Positions 22,265 to 33,421 of a stretch of DNA of 64,000 bases are shown in pieces. The notes beneath the pieces are model-generated. The model had not been told where the DNA came from. It ran no database searches and saw nothing but the letters and a program-made list of their open reading frames with translations. Numbering within the stretch: position 1 is the stretch's first letter; every line of letters begins with the position of its first letter. A program made the translations under genes and the position numbers. The stretch spans positions 124,001-188,000 of the forward strand of contig JAACJP010000034.1 in NCBI GenBank assembly GCA_013368375.1, given 5' to 3'. The stretch is from Tricholomella constricta (taxonomy: Eukaryota; Basidiomycota; Agaricomycetes; Agaricales; Lyophyllaceae).

Positions 22265-23364
22265 ATGTCAACGTCGAACTTAGTTGCCACCCCCTCTGCA
22301 CTGGAAGTGACCTCTACACCTACACTCAAGCACCGCGAGTCGTGGTCGAAACTCAACATCACATACGTCCCTGAACCCTCGAACAATAGTGCCGAAGCAA
22401 TTGCGCAGCCTCCTCAACCTCCCATGGAACAGAAACGCGCCGGCTCCTTCTACTCATACAGCCCAAAGACCACGAGCATAAATGTGAGTCGCCCTTGCTT
22501 GCTGCTGTCAAGGAATAATACTTACGGTGCATCCCGCGTCACGTAGTTCCCGTGGCCACAAGAAGTGACTGGGCTCGAACGTATTGCTCTGTCCGCGAAA
22601 GGAGATTTACAACGGATTCTCAGGTATGTTTATCACAATTTTCTAGTCAATCCTCCTTGACGCCCCGGTTTGTTTTGCCTCAAAGTGCCTTCTTCGCTCG
22701 GCCCATTACAATTGCCCTGGTCTATTCCAACACCTACCACCACGTCTCCCCATACCAACCCGCCGTCCCTCTTTCCCTCCCTAACCCTTCCGCAATCGCC
22801 TCCGCATCCCGCGACCTCCCCGTCATCCAAACTCGCCAAGTCCACCTCCAATGCTCCGGCAAAATCGTCTGCACCGCCACCTCGACTGTTCGGATAACCT
22901 CGCCTGAATACGCCCATCTGTTCCTCGAGGAAAAATACGCCATCGGGCAGATGTTCGCACGCATGGGCAAGGCCCCAGAGTTCGATCTCGTGTCCGTGGG
23001 CCTCGGGCCCGTCTCCGACGACGACACCCCTCCCTCCGAGAAGACTCCCCTCGGCGGACGCCAAGAGCAACAGCTCTGGCGGAAATATAAGCTGGTCGTC
23101 GCGGACTTCGAGTGTGAGATCCTCGAGGTTTTCCCGTCGCGGGACATGTTCGTCGGTGGACACCAGTGGCTCGAGGCGGATGCCGCAGTGCAGCAATGGG
23201 CGTTGGAGTCGTTCACGACCTCGACGAAGGATCTTTACCTCCCTTCCAGAGTTCTCCGTCCAAAGACGAGTTTGATTCTGTTCCTGGGTTTGGCATTCCT
23301 CCTTATGCTCGCCTTCGAATTTTCCATGTTCTTCACGGGGAGGTCCCTGTTTTGCAATCTTTGA
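22265..23364 (+). CDS. Gene A copy 1: chorismate-lyase-like fold protein with C-terminal membrane anchor
   Basis: Three exons (22265-22483, 22547-22623, 22686-23364; introns 63 and 62 nt) give 324 residues. The second intron uses the CAAAG acceptor at 22685, not the nearer TAG, which would leave only 23 nt. The joined core reads TGLERIALSAKGDLQRIL, then SAFFARPITIALV, then a strand-helix unit CTATSTVRITSPEYAHLFLE and EKYAIGQMFARMGKAPEFDL. This resembles the layout of the chorismate-lyase/DUF98 (UbiC-like) fold, an inference from pattern, not a search. A segment LWRKYKLVVADFECEILEVF follows, and the end is a single transmembrane helix (LILFLGLAFLLMLAFEFSMF). There is no signal peptide, so a tail-anchored topology is likely. 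Ligand and activity are unknown. Confidence 0.8.
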
Positions 23365-23513
23365 CAATCAGTGCTAACACTGATACGTCCGTCCCCTTCG
23401 TTTTTATCATTAGATGCGCTGATCACCACTTTCGTCATTGTTCCGCTAGTATACCTACATATGTGCCATTACCAAGTGTATTCATTTAGTCATTCTTAGA
23501 TAGCATCGTAGAC

Positions 23514-23551
23514 GTGCAATTCATATATACATATTTCGTGCAATTCATATG
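23514..23551. repeat. Short tandem duplication downstream of gene A
   Basis: The phrase GTGCAATTCATAT occurs twice within 38 bp, linked by TATACATATTTC. A related, longer version (GTGCGATTCATAT / CATATTTCGTGCGATTC) lies after gene A copy 3 at about 54359-54411, so the duplication is copy-specific in length. Confidence 0.55.
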
Positions 23552-23613
23552 CTACAGATATGCGGGTGTGCAGACCGTTCAGAAATTCTCTGTTTAACCC
23601 TTGTCAAAAAAGA

Positions 23614-23931
23614 CTAGCCAGTGCAGGTAAAATCTGCTTCGAGCGTGTGGTGGACCTTCGAGTCGCGGGACGCTGTCGGACAATGCTGCGAAGGGATTAG
23701 AGGTATATACAAGTGGCTCAGAATTTCTTGATCCTCAGGGCTCAATTTACAGCCATTCCTTCCTAGTGAGGTACGCGCAATATGCAGTGTTCCTACATTA
23801 TGCAGAATCAGCGAACTACGAAGCATTGTGCACGAGTCCCCTTTCAGAGCGTCAATACGGGTGTGGAAGAAGAGGCAAGCGGTCGCTCGATCGATCCAAG
23901 CACATTCCCAGCTGATCCGGGACCTGTCCAA
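23614..23931 (-). CDS. Frame B copy 1: conserved open frame convergent with gene A
   Basis: The minus-strand frame encodes RISWECAWIDRATACLFF and then SLILHNVGTLHIA. The same frame is open in copy 2 (38104-38346, plus) and copy 3 (46939-47286, minus) despite many differences, which favours coding. The Leu-rich TLHIA segment recalls the C-terminal parts of Agaricomycete F-box proteins, but this is weak. It may be the last exon of a longer gene starting near 24.3 kb, since a second conserved frame lies upstream. Function unknown. Confidence 0.4.
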   Translation of the reverse strand: MDRSRISWECAWIDRATACLFFHTRIDALKGDSCTMLRSSLILHNVGTLHIARTSLGRNGCKLSPEDQEILSHLYIPLIPSQHCPTASRDSKVHHTLEADFTCTG

Positions 23932-24465
23932 TGGTGGAGCCCGCCGATGATGGAGAGGGATGAAGGAGATCCCACGACACTTCTAAGTTAGATGCACATG
24001 TACGCAAAGCAGAAAGATTTCGGGGACTCGGAGTCAGAAGGAAGGCCTGTGGTCCACATGAAACAGTTCAGAGGAGACATTGGGAGAAGAGCCTCGATTT
24101 TCGTGGCAAACGTGAGCAAAGGTAAAGTCGGCGCCGACGGGCGTGGGACGATTCCGATTCTAATATACTCCTTCTTCACACGGTCAGCCTTGTCCTCTAC
24201 TTCCATCGCGCCACATAGAATATGTTCCTTCCTGTCTTTCTGGGTCACACTCTGAGAGATTCCTCCATACCAGACTGATCCTCGCTTTCAAAATGTCGTC
24301 TTTTTTACCTCTTGTTCCGTATATGTTCACATTTGGGAAGCGCGGTTGTTCAGGAATTGGACCGCTCCGCGTCAATAAGCAACAATAACAACAACTTGCA
24401 CAGCGATTCCTTCAACAACCTTTGATCTCCCTTATTCCACTTCAGAAAATTGGACGACTGGGAGG

Positions 24466-24473
24466 TATAAAAG
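24466..24473 (+). promoter_or_regulatory. TATA box of small ORF C, copy 1
   Basis: TATAAAAG lies within a phrase (ATAAAAGACCTCGC) shared with copies 2 and 3, 135 bp before the ORF C start codon. Confidence 0.6.
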
Positions 24474-24600
24474 ACCTCGCCATCCAGAATTGCCATCTCA
24501 CAACTCCCCTCTTACCAAGTCTCCAACGCGCCCCGGATCGTCATAACTGTAAGTCTCGAGCCTAACTCTTACGCTATTATGACTGATTGGTTCAGAAAGC

Positions 24601-24807
24601 ATGTGTCACAGACTATATTCGATATATGTCTGCGGAAATGTTAGCGGCCCACGCCACGTCCATTGTCCAAATGCCACACACAACTCATTGACAAGAAGTG
24701 TGTCCATGTGCAGCAGACGTCCACTCCAAAAATATGTACAAGAGCCCTTGAAGTGTAGCTCTGACTGTACAGGCGTCCCTGGAATACCTTTGAGGCCAAG
24801 CCATTAA
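24601..24807 (+). CDS. Small ORF C copy 1: Cys-containing 68-residue protein, unknown
   Basis: A TATA box, an untranslated first exon and a 47-nt GT-AG intron (24549-24595) precede ATG 24601. The product opens MCHRLYSIYVCGNVSG and ends KCSSDCTGVPGIPLRPSH. Copies at 37260-37472 and 48308-48520 keep the same frame, the same RPSH stop and matching Cys positions; copy 1 differs from copy 2 by an in-frame 3-nt indel near GNVSG. No signal peptide is visible. It could still be noncoding DNA that stayed open by chance, but no other frame is open in all three copies. Confidence 0.45.
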   Translation: MCHRLYSIYVCGNVSGPRHVHCPNATHNSLTRSVSMCSRRPLQKYVQEPLKCSSDCTGVPGIPLRPSH

Positions 24808-25639
24808 GCGCTAATTTGCCTATGCTGGTGAGCTTCATTCTGGCACCTGGCGTACGCAGGCTGACAACGACGTCTTTGGCATGCAGTCTTGCCAGTTTGT
24901 TATCTAAATCCGCGATATCTCGTGGCTCAGTGAGCTAATCTGTGTTCCCGGGTCGTTTGTGACTTCTTGTATGTAGTATATACTGGAGTATCGAGTATCA
25001 TCCGAATAAGTTTACTTTGAGCATTCCCGTCCCCTCACATGTCCGTCTACAGCAACCAATGCAATGCACCAAAAGTCGGCTCGCGCTGAAGTTCCGTCCT
25101 GCGACGCGTATCCCGCGCTCAAAACTGGTCTTGGGGACTTCTGCCCATTCTGAAGGCGTGAAGTCATGACTCGGAAGCAGAATTTACAATCACCCGGGCG
25201 TCCTTGTATTTCTCTTGACTCTAAACAAAGGATTAAAGTTTACTCGCGTCTGTTCGCCCTTGCGCCACGTTGAGGAGTCACCATACAGTACGTTTCGTCT
25301 ATTTCAGAAAATTACTCATATGGATGGATTGTTTGGTATTCGCGACAGTCCTGAGCGCTGAGATTGCTAGCTTCCCCGCTGTAATACCTTATTCTCTGGT
25401 AACTTCAACGCGTAGATCTGTGTGACTGTCCCAGAGATGACGTCGTCTCGGCAGATCAATCAAAATGCATCACAGCCTGGCACTTGCATACAAAATATCT
25501 GTGGACACATTATAAGCGAGACGTGCTTGTTAATCTATCATCAGCTCTTTGACAATCTGGACACCAACTGCACACCTCGTGAAGACTTGACCTTGTCGTC
25601 TGTCCGAACTGTCGGCCGTCATGACTACTCATTGTAGTA

Positions 25640-25785
25640 AGCTTTTGCAGGGACGTCATTCCAGCTCCTCATGTCCCGCATCATCCGACTTTACCTTTCG
25701 TTCGTTCGTTCGATCCTCGCGCGGCTTTCTGACGCCCCTTCTTCAGCTTTCTTCTCGCACTGCAACCCTCGACGCCGAGCAGAAC
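25640..25785 (+). promoter_or_regulatory. Orphan lysozyme upstream region (gene missing)
   Basis: About 145 bp match the 5' region of the intact lysozyme at 49.66-49.80 kb, including GCGGCTTTCTGACGCCCCTT and a TGTCCCGCATCATCC phrase. The lysozyme coding exons are absent downstream; similarity ends just after an ATGGG. This marks the right end of duplicated copy 1. Confidence 0.65.
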
Positions 25786-25789
25786 ATGG

Positions 25790-26600
25790 GCGATCTACTC
25801 AGGCCATGCTTCGTGGCCCTGGAAATACGTGAAACATCCTCGAGCGCGGTACTTTAAACTCTGAAGTCCTGCTGTGATGTGCTGTGGCTCTCCAGAACAG
25901 GCACAGAAGTCCGTCGATGCTTGCTCCTTGCACCCGAAGACTTCCAATGGTTTGCGAGGCTGGAAGGCCCAAACAGGGGCAGTATCCAGAATAGACAAGT
26001 GGGTCGCGATTGCTGGGCTAAGCTGAAGAGGAGGCTAGCGGCCAGATGACAAACAAGGGGGTTCGGGTAACTTGGCCCACCGTGAAATTTCTTCGGCGCT
26101 TGTTTGACCGACACGCCCCAACCAAACAACCGCTGTATCTTTTCTCTTGGCATGCGGCGCAATCATCCGCGCCCGTCGTAAAAATTCCGCTCCTAAATTC
26201 GGTGTGGTGCATAACCCACTCCTCGCAGAGCCATTTCTAACCTGTCCACCCCAGAATCTATTCTGATACGCATTCACATGGGAGTAATGACGTAGAGCGG
26301 GAAATTTTCAAGTGCGAGACATGGCAGAGAAGGCCCAAGATAACTGCGCGGGGAGGCCGTGTCTAAGATTGCTTTTGGCTGCATAGCAATTGCGGCAGGC
26401 AAACGGTACTGTAACAATTAGCAATGCCTCTAAGGCTCTCCAACTTGGAGCCGTACAAAGATTTGAGGGACGGACCAACAGCGACCGTGATGGCGCCGTG
26501 GTTCGTGCCGTGTGGCGCGGCGAAAAGGAGGCTTTCACGAAAATGTGGGTCTTTATAGGAGGGCCCCTTGACGTATGTCTCGCGTAATTTCAGACATCCG
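25790..26600. other. Intergenic, no gene seen
   Basis: This unique DNA lies between duplicated copy 1 and the small secreted protein. Frames of 60-80 codons occur on both strands but none looks genuine. Confidence 0.4.
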
Positions 26601-26606
26601 CCGAGC

Positions 26607-26614
26607 TATAAAAG
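26607..26614 (+). promoter_or_regulatory. TATA box of the Thr-rich surface protein gene
   Basis: A GCTATAAAAGC element lies 94 bp upstream of ATG 26708, a normal distance allowing for a short 5' UTR. Confidence 0.7.
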
Positions 26615-26707
26615 CCCATCGGCCCCGACGAAAAATCCTTCTTCCTCTCAAGTTCTCCCATACCACTTGTCAGCCACACTTTTCCAAATCAACCACAACT
26701 CCTCACC

Positions 26708-27217
26708 ATGAAATTCACCCTCTCCACCGCTCTCCTCATCCTCGGAGCCGCGCTCTTTGTCGCAGGTCAAGAAACGACCACCGTCACCACTGTTCCTACT
26801 GTTACCCCGTACGTGCCTTGCATCCCTCCCCCAACCTACCTGTTTTCGGAGCCATACTCAGACTTACCATCATCCCCCTATCCCATCCCTATTTACAGAA
26901 CGGAAACCACCGCTGTGACGGAAACCACTGGCACGGAGACCACGGGTACGGAGACTACAGGCACGGAGACCACTGTTACCGAGACGACTGGTACGGAGAC
27001 CCAAACGACGCCTACCTCGACCCCCACCAGTGCCGCCACCACGACCACCCGCCCCGTCTTCAGCTCCATCTCCTCCATCATTTCCTCTCGCCTTTCCACT
27101 GCGACGGAAACCACCGCCACCGCCACCGCCACGAACGCGGCGTCCACTGGCGCGGGTGGCAGAGCGGAGGGCGCCATCCTCGGGGCCGTTGCGGGTGTCA
27201 TGGCGTTCTTGTTGTGA
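26708..27217 (+). CDS. Small secreted Thr-rich protein, probably GPI-anchored
   Basis: Two exons (26708-26808, 26899-27217; intron 90 nt) give 139 residues. A clear signal peptide (MKFTLSTALLILGAALFVAG) is followed by a Thr-rich stalk. That stalk includes about six tandem TETTG/TETT units (26900-27000) and a Ser/Thr region likely to be O-glycosylated. The end, a small-residue site (AASTGAGG) before a hydrophobic tail (GAILGAVAGVMAFLL), fits a GPI-anchor signal. There is no catalytic domain. A cell-wall or surface glycoprotein role is inferred; such short Ser/Thr-rich GPI proteins are common in Agaricomycetes. Confidence 0.8.
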   Translation: MKFTLSTALLILGAALFVAGQETTTVTTVPTVTPYVPCIPPPTYLFSEPYSDLPSSPYPIPIYRTETTAVTETTGTETTGTETTGTETTVTETTGTETQTTPTSTPTSAATTTTRPVFSSISSIISSRLSTATETTATATATNAASTGAGGRAEGAILGAVAGVMAFLL

Positions 27218-28515
27218 GCGTGAAGAGTCTCGATCCTATGCTTATTTCGTCCTCCCTTCTTCTTTGCCCGACTGCGGTTTCTTTCCTTTTCGTATGACAC
27301 ACGTGGATCCTGGATATTTCCCTCAAATTAGAAAGAGTTGTATGATCGACTATTTATACAGAGCGGAGTCTTTTTCCCTTGTTATATAGTTCTCGACTTT
27401 TCTCGTTGAACGCGTAATATGTGGTAGAATCGTCTGAAATTTATTTCATTGGATATAGTTGCGAGAGAAAGGTCAATCTAATTGGTATTCATCGTAAACG
27501 CAGGAAGTGTAGGAAAATGAACGCCTTAATGTGTGTGGGCGATTTCTAGTAGTATAATTATCGGGAAATGTTGTATCAATACCAGCCTCGTCAACGATAT
27601 TGTCTTCATACCATACGCAGCTGTGTAGCTCGATAAGTATCAGTGTCAATCTCCTCATCAACAACATTCTCCATACCATACCCACCGTAGTCGACGGAAA
27701 CAATTCTTACACTCTCAACATAAACGAAAATCAAGCAAATCGAAACACAGAAATAAATTATATACAGACCTATCCAAATAACAACCACACAAAACGACAC
27801 GACACGAACACCTGCAGCACCACGATATTATCAGGGCAAAACGCGCGCTACAAAATCAAGAAAGAAAGAAAGAAAGAAGGAGCAACGGAAAAAAAAAGAA
27901 ACAAAAAGATTGAAATGAGGATATCGAAACCCTCATCGTAGTGGGGGTGGGATGGGATGAAGTCTACCCGCTTAAGGTGCAAGGTAAAGCAACAGAAGGA
28001 GGAGGAGGAGGGAGACAACAACGTGGAAAAAGCGGGTAGAGACAGCAAAGCTGGGAAAAGGGGAAGATGGAGGAAACGCGCGATGCTGATTAGGGTATGG
28101 AAGCCTGTGGTCATTTGTGTGATAATAGCAGTAGTGATGAGGGTGAGGGTAAGGGCGAAGATGAGGGTGGGGAACGAAGGACGGTAGGACGGTGTGATGG
28201 GCAAGATCGTGTGTGTGTTGAATGGAGGAACGGGCAATAGGACGCTGAACAAGAGAGAGAAGAGAGGATGGAAGGGTAAGAGATAGAAGTCGAAGACGGA
28301 GGAAGGACGTGGAAGTGTAGGGAAGGGATGCGGATAGGTATAGGAGGCGGATGTTAGGGTTCTTGAAGGGCGACCGATCGATCTGGTGGTTGAGGAAGCA
28401 CAGTGTGCATCGCTAGTGCGCGGGGCGCAGCGCACCATCGCTAGAGTACAGGTACACGAGAGTGGGGCGGCGCGCTGCATTGTCGGTCGTCGCTACTAAT
28501 TCCTAGAGCCAGCAT
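27218..28515. other. Intergenic with AAAG microsatellite and a purine-rich tract
   Basis: This is the 3' flank of two converging genes. It contains an AAAG run (about 27862-27880) and a long plus-strand purine-rich stretch (about 27960-28320). That composition creates long but meaningless open frames on the minus strand. I see no gene. Confidence 0.5.
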
Positions 28516-31500
28516 TTACCGCTGTAGATCGGCACGACTACAAGTGAAACCAACAGTCAGCACATGCTCTTTTACCAAACACAATGCAGGGCAATCAACT
28601 TACTCTCTCAATGTATCGTACAAAAATTTGTAGCTCCTCAAGTTCCCTTTCATTCGGCGGATATCGAGACTGAACGTATCGTTCAATCTATCGATCCGCG
28701 TGAGCTCCACCGAGAACTTGACCTCATCGCCGGCGTCCTGCGTCGGGTCACCATACGCCGTCGTACCCAGAATATGGCCAGGCTCTGCTGTGAGCGGCGA
28801 CGATATGACATCGTCGTCCAGGGGGGACGCGAGCCCCGAGGACGAGACCTGCGAGGATTGCCGCCGCATGAGAAGCCCACGGAGCATGCCACCAGGCGCG
28901 GTGAACGACGAGGGGGAAGGTACCGGTAGACCGCGCTTATCCACCTGCAAGTAAGCAAGCAATCAGATGTAGCTCCCACCCATCAAGTATGAGGAATAGA
29001 AAGGTGACATACCCCATTGCTCGCGGCACTTCCAACCATCGTCACAGCCGCCAAGCCCCCACCACCAAGGGTACTCACGTTTCCACCCACCGACGCGCCA
29101 GGAGGAGGCGTCGACGCCGCGCCGAGCGCAATGGGCCCTTTCCGCCGTTTCGGGCGAATGCATCGGTACTTGTACTCGCTCTCGACCTGGATCTCCATAC
29201 CCATGCCCTCAAGCACCTCTCGCACGTGCCGGATAACCTCGGGCGGGGGCTTCGTTGTGATCGTGGACTGGTCCACCGCGCCGTGATGTGTGCGCAACAT
29301 GCCCCATGGATGCTGGTCACGCTCGTGGTGGCGCTCGTGGTTGCGTTCGCGTTCACGTTCCCGTTCGTGATTATGGTTCCGGTGTGCGCCACCGCCGATG
29401 GTGACGGAGTTGCGGAAGCGCGTGACGAGGCTCGGGGTGCTCGTTGTGGTGCTGCTGAAGGTTGTGTCTGCAGTGGCCGTCGATGGTGTGCGCTGTGGGT
29501 GGTGGTGCGATGGCGCAGCAGAGGGCGGCGGCATGCGGGGCGTGCCCGATGTCGGTGTGGTCACGACCACCTGCACCGCGTGCATATTCTCCCGTTCTAC
29601 CTTCGCTTGGGAAGGGGACTGAACATGAACGTACTCCGCCTGCGTCGGCGTGGTGCTCCTCTGGACCTCCTGGTGATCATCTTCCGCCCCACCAGCCTCT
29701 GGCACCTTACTCTTGCTCCTGAACCAGGCCATGACCTTCCTCGCCTTACTCGTCGACGCTTGCATCCCCAGACTGTCCTCGATGACCCCCATCTCCCCTG
29801 TCGCACCAGCGTAAGACGGTACCGGGCCTGCGCCTGACTTGGCCCCGCTCCCGGGAAGCGCACTGTGGGGTGGCTGCGGGCTCTTCGACTTCTCCTTGTC
29901 TCGGCCGTGGGTGGACGTACTCATAGTCGTGCTGGCCGCGCTCAGTGGCTCGCCCGAGCCAGTACTGCTCGCCACGCGTCCCTTACCGCGGTTCCGAATC
30001 GTCGACCTGAACGGTTCCACCATGACCGTAAGAGTATTCCTCCTGGTGCTCTTCTTCCCATCCTTCTCCTTGATCTCCTTCTCCTTTTCCTTGCCTTCCC
30101 TCTCCTTCCCTTTCTCCCCCCCACCAGGCGGACTCAGCAAAACACTGGACGCCGACCGTCCACTCCCACCGTCACTTGGCACACGACCTTCACTCGCCCC
30201 CGCCCCATGCCCAAACACCTTCCCAAGCCCAAGTTTATCAACCGAAGCCCGGCTCTTGCCGCTTCTCCCTCTGCTCTCGCGCTCGTCCTCAGACGCCGCG
30301 TCCTCGCCCTTTTGCGCAGGGTTGGCGAACGCGATGGGCGTACCAGGCGGGCTCGCCGCGTTGACGCTGATATTCGGCGTCTGCGGATGTGTCTGCACGG
30401 GCGTGGACGGCGTGCGGCGATGGCTAGATTTCGTCGGCGTACCCGAGCCGTTTGAGGGCTTGGGCGACGCGGGCACAGATGCTGTGGGCGGTGTCGGGAG
30501 CCCACGGAACGAGCTCGGAGTCGTCGTCCCGTTCGCAGATGCAGAGACTGGCGGAGTGGAGGGAAGCGGCTTGGAGGCAGCAATGCTGATGCTGCCCTGC
30601 GAAGGACGGCGCTCCTTCGGTGTAGGCGCGGGTGACACTGCGGGCGACGGGATGGCGCCGATGGGTCGTCCTTGTGGCTGCTCCTGCTGCTGGCGGTAAT
30701 TCTGTTGTTGCTGCTGTTCCTGCGCCTGTCGATCCTCGCTCCTCCTCGCCCCCCCACTGCCACTGCGCCCATGGGTCCGCGGCTCATCATACTCCACCTG
30801 AATAGTGTGCCTGAACTCTCTACCACTTCCACTTCCACTCCCATTCGTTTTGTGTCCCTTCGGTGTCTGAGGTTCCACAGCAAGCCCGGCCGCTTTCCCA
30901 GCAGATGACGGCGGCGGACCGAAGGGATCATCGTCGTCCCCACCCAGCACCGGGCCCTGTGTCTGCTTCTTCGAAGCCGGGGACGCCATGGACAAGTCCA
31001 CAGACGAATCATACAAGAACTCGGGCTGCGTGGAGTGACTTCTCGGCCCATGTGACGAGCTCTCCGTCGCCGCGGCCCGGTGCCCAACCGGACTGGCACT
31101 CGCGTTGCCGCTGTGGTGGATGTAATGGCTCTGGGTGCGGCCGACGGGCGCCGCTGCTGCGTGGGCTTGAGCCTGTGCTTGAGCGGCAGCGCGCATCTGG
31201 CGCTGGTACGCGAGGCGGCGCTGCTGGTGCTGATCGAGCGCCGCGCGCTCCAACTGGTCGACCGAGCGGCCAAAGGCAGCAGGTGTGCCGGCTGGAGGCA
31301 GTGGGAGACCGTCCTTCGGCATCGCGTACGCCGCAAGCCAGGGGTGGCGCATGACGGCCTCGAGGGAGGAGCGGCGGAGAGGATCTGGAACAAGCATCAT
31401 GCCCAGGAGGTCGCGGGCCTCTGCGGAGATGTACTCGGGGAAGGAGAGGGGCGTGTTCACAATGTATTTGTAGAGAAGGTTGATGTTGTCGCCGTCGGGG

Positions 31501-32446
31501 TTGGCGGGGTCATCGTCAAAGGGGAGATAACCCGCCAACATGGCATAGAGGATGACACCGCAGGACCATATGTCGACGGCGCTGCCGACGTAGAGGCCTT
31601 CGCTGATGACAAGTTCAGGAGCGGCGTAGCAAGGGGATCCGCAGGATGTCTGCATGAGATCATCCGAGCGATGCTCAAACCGGTTGGCAAAGCCAAAATC
31701 GGTGATTATGACGTTGCGGTGGCGGTCGAGGAGGAGGTTCTCGAGCTTGAGGTCGCGGTGGACGATCTTCTTTTGGTGGATGTACCAGACGCCGGAGATT
31801 AGCTGGGAGAAAAGTTTGGCTGCGTCACGCTCGCGCAGGTAGCGGTGGGCGAGGATATGGTCGAAAAGCTCGCCGCCAGAGGCGTATTCAAGAATGATGC
31901 CGATGTACTTGTCGGTCTCGATGACATCGTACAGCCGCACGATGTTGGGGTGTTTTAAAGTCTACTGATCCATTAGATAAACGAGCAGAATTACGAGTAC
32001 CTGATTCTCACCCGCAGGACCTCGATTTCGCGCTCAACCTTTGACATGCGGACAGTGTTGTCCACGTTTCCACGTCTGATAAGCTTGACTGCGACTTCTT
32101 CTCCCCATTGGCTGTGCAGACCGAGTTTGACCTTGCCAAACTCGCCCTCACCGAGGGTCTGCAGCAACAGATAGGGCCCGAACTTGGGGATGGTGCGACG
32201 GGGATGTGCGGTGGCATAGGCCACGGCTGCCGGGTGTGAGTAGACATCCGTGTACGGTGGGGTATCATCTCTGGACGATGAATTATGATGGCTAGCCTGT
32301 GTCTGGGAGACAACGGTGTGAGATGCTCTTTGTTGACGGCGAGAAGATGATGGGGGTGGCGGAGCTGGGTGAACAGCAGCTGAAACGGGTCTTTGGCCAG
32401 CTGGCGAGTCCTGCGATGGAATCTGAAGGCTCGCAGAAGTATTCAT
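28516..32446 (-). CDS. Kin4-type CAMK-like Ser/Thr protein kinase with C-terminal KA1 domain
   Basis: Four exons (32446-32012, 31961-29013, 28944-28604, 28537-28516) give 1248 residues; the last exon is 22 nt and adds the RADLQR end. The kinase domain starts near residue 90: glycine loop LGEGEFGKVKLG, lysine in VAVKLIRR, HRDLKLENLLLD, DFGFANRF, and APELV in the activation segment. The insert AGYLPFDDDPANPDGDNINL followed by LYKYIVNTPLSFPEY is typical of fungal Kin4/Ppk1-like kinases. A long low-complexity Ser/Pro/Gln region of about 700 residues follows. A KA1-like domain closes the protein (EVLEGMGMEIQVESEYKYRC, then GDEVKFSVEL and LRSYKFLYDTLR). Yeast Kin4 acts in the spindle position checkpoint; the same role here is inference. 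All catalytic residues are present. Confidence 0.9.
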
Positions 32447-33270
32447 GGCTTCGCCAGCGATACAGCAGGCTCACGGAGGGGGAGCTCGCTGCTGCAGATG
32501 GTTTTGGTGGTGAGGGTTTCAACAAAGCCTGAGGCTTCGTCAACAATTGCTTGGCTTGCGTGTGAATTTGATCTCATCTTTTTCCCCTTTCAACCTTCAC
32601 CGCACAGGCAACGGCCCTCGACTCTCGGCTTGAATGTTCACTTGCGGTCATATTCCGACATTTGAGACACCAGAAATGTAGTGCTCTACCAGATGTCATT
32701 GAACACACGATACAACTGCGTAAAGCCCCTATAGAGCGCTCTGGGCCCTTCGGCTCAATCAATGGGGGGCATGCCGCATGGATCGGCAAAGATTTGTCTC
32801 GGGACGGCGAGATTATGGAGAGGCAAAATGAATGAAAGACTCGACCCCCGCCAGAGGCCTGTGTTGGAGCACATATTACTTGAGGAGGAGTCGAGTAGAT
32901 CAAAATCAATTCCAGTTTATCTTGAAATAGAGAAATTGACTACACCTCCAAGGTGAACTGGCTGTTCCTGTTCAGGGACCTTGTCAGTATAATTTACTCC
33001 TCCTCCTCCTCCTCCTCCAAAGCGAGATGAATATGTTCATATTGCCGGTGGACTTAAAAACTTGTGGTAATACGCGGGTTGAATAGATATATGAACGCGG
33101 GTATAATAAAGACATTTCAAGTTGCTTTGTGGGAGCTCTTCGGAGTCTTCATTTCAATCGGATCTGGGAGTCCCGCTGTGCTTGGTGAGTCTACTTTCTT
33201 CTTCTCCTTTTCAACGAGTCGATACAGTTTGAACGCGCTGTCCATGGCAAGACTAAGGAAAATGGTAATA
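32447..33270. other. Divergent promoter region between kinase and orphan KA1 gene
   Basis: This includes a TCC trinucleotide run at about 32997-33018. There are no convincing coding frames. The left boundary of duplicated copy 2 falls near 33280. Confidence 0.4.
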
Positions 33271-33421
33271 CTTCCTTGTGCCGTCAGCGCAATTTCTGCG
33301 TTTCGTCCCGTAGCGCCACGATCTGATCGCAACTGCCATGTTCAGGACTGTTCACGGCACAGTCTTGACTCTTAAGCATTGCTGACGCATCCCCCTGCGC
33401 TGTCTCACAACGTCATCCAGC

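Larger units (their letters stand above)
20240..25790 (+). repeat. Segmental duplication copy 1 (rearranged, truncated)
   Basis: This block matches copy 2 (inverted) and copy 3 over long stretches. It holds a broken lysozyme gene (20.26-20.99 kb), the X region (21.0-21.8 kb), intact gene A (22.27-23.36 kb), frame B (23.6-23.9 kb), small ORF C (24.6 kb), and the upstream region of a lysozyme gene (about 25.64-25.78 kb) without the gene itself. Limits were judged by eye from where similarity to the other copies stops. Confidence 0.8.

Noticed and set aside
22624..22646. A 23-nt intron in gene A using the TAG at 22644-22646
   Set aside because: It is too short for a fungal intron, and the length differs between copies (23 versus 24 nt). 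The 62-63 nt intron ending CAAAG joins conserved sequence in all three copies.
29839..30699. Long open frame (286 codons) on the plus strand opposite the kinase gene
   Set aside because: It is antisense to the GC-rich low-complexity part of a well-supported kinase exon; composition alone explains the lack of stops, and no domain is seen.
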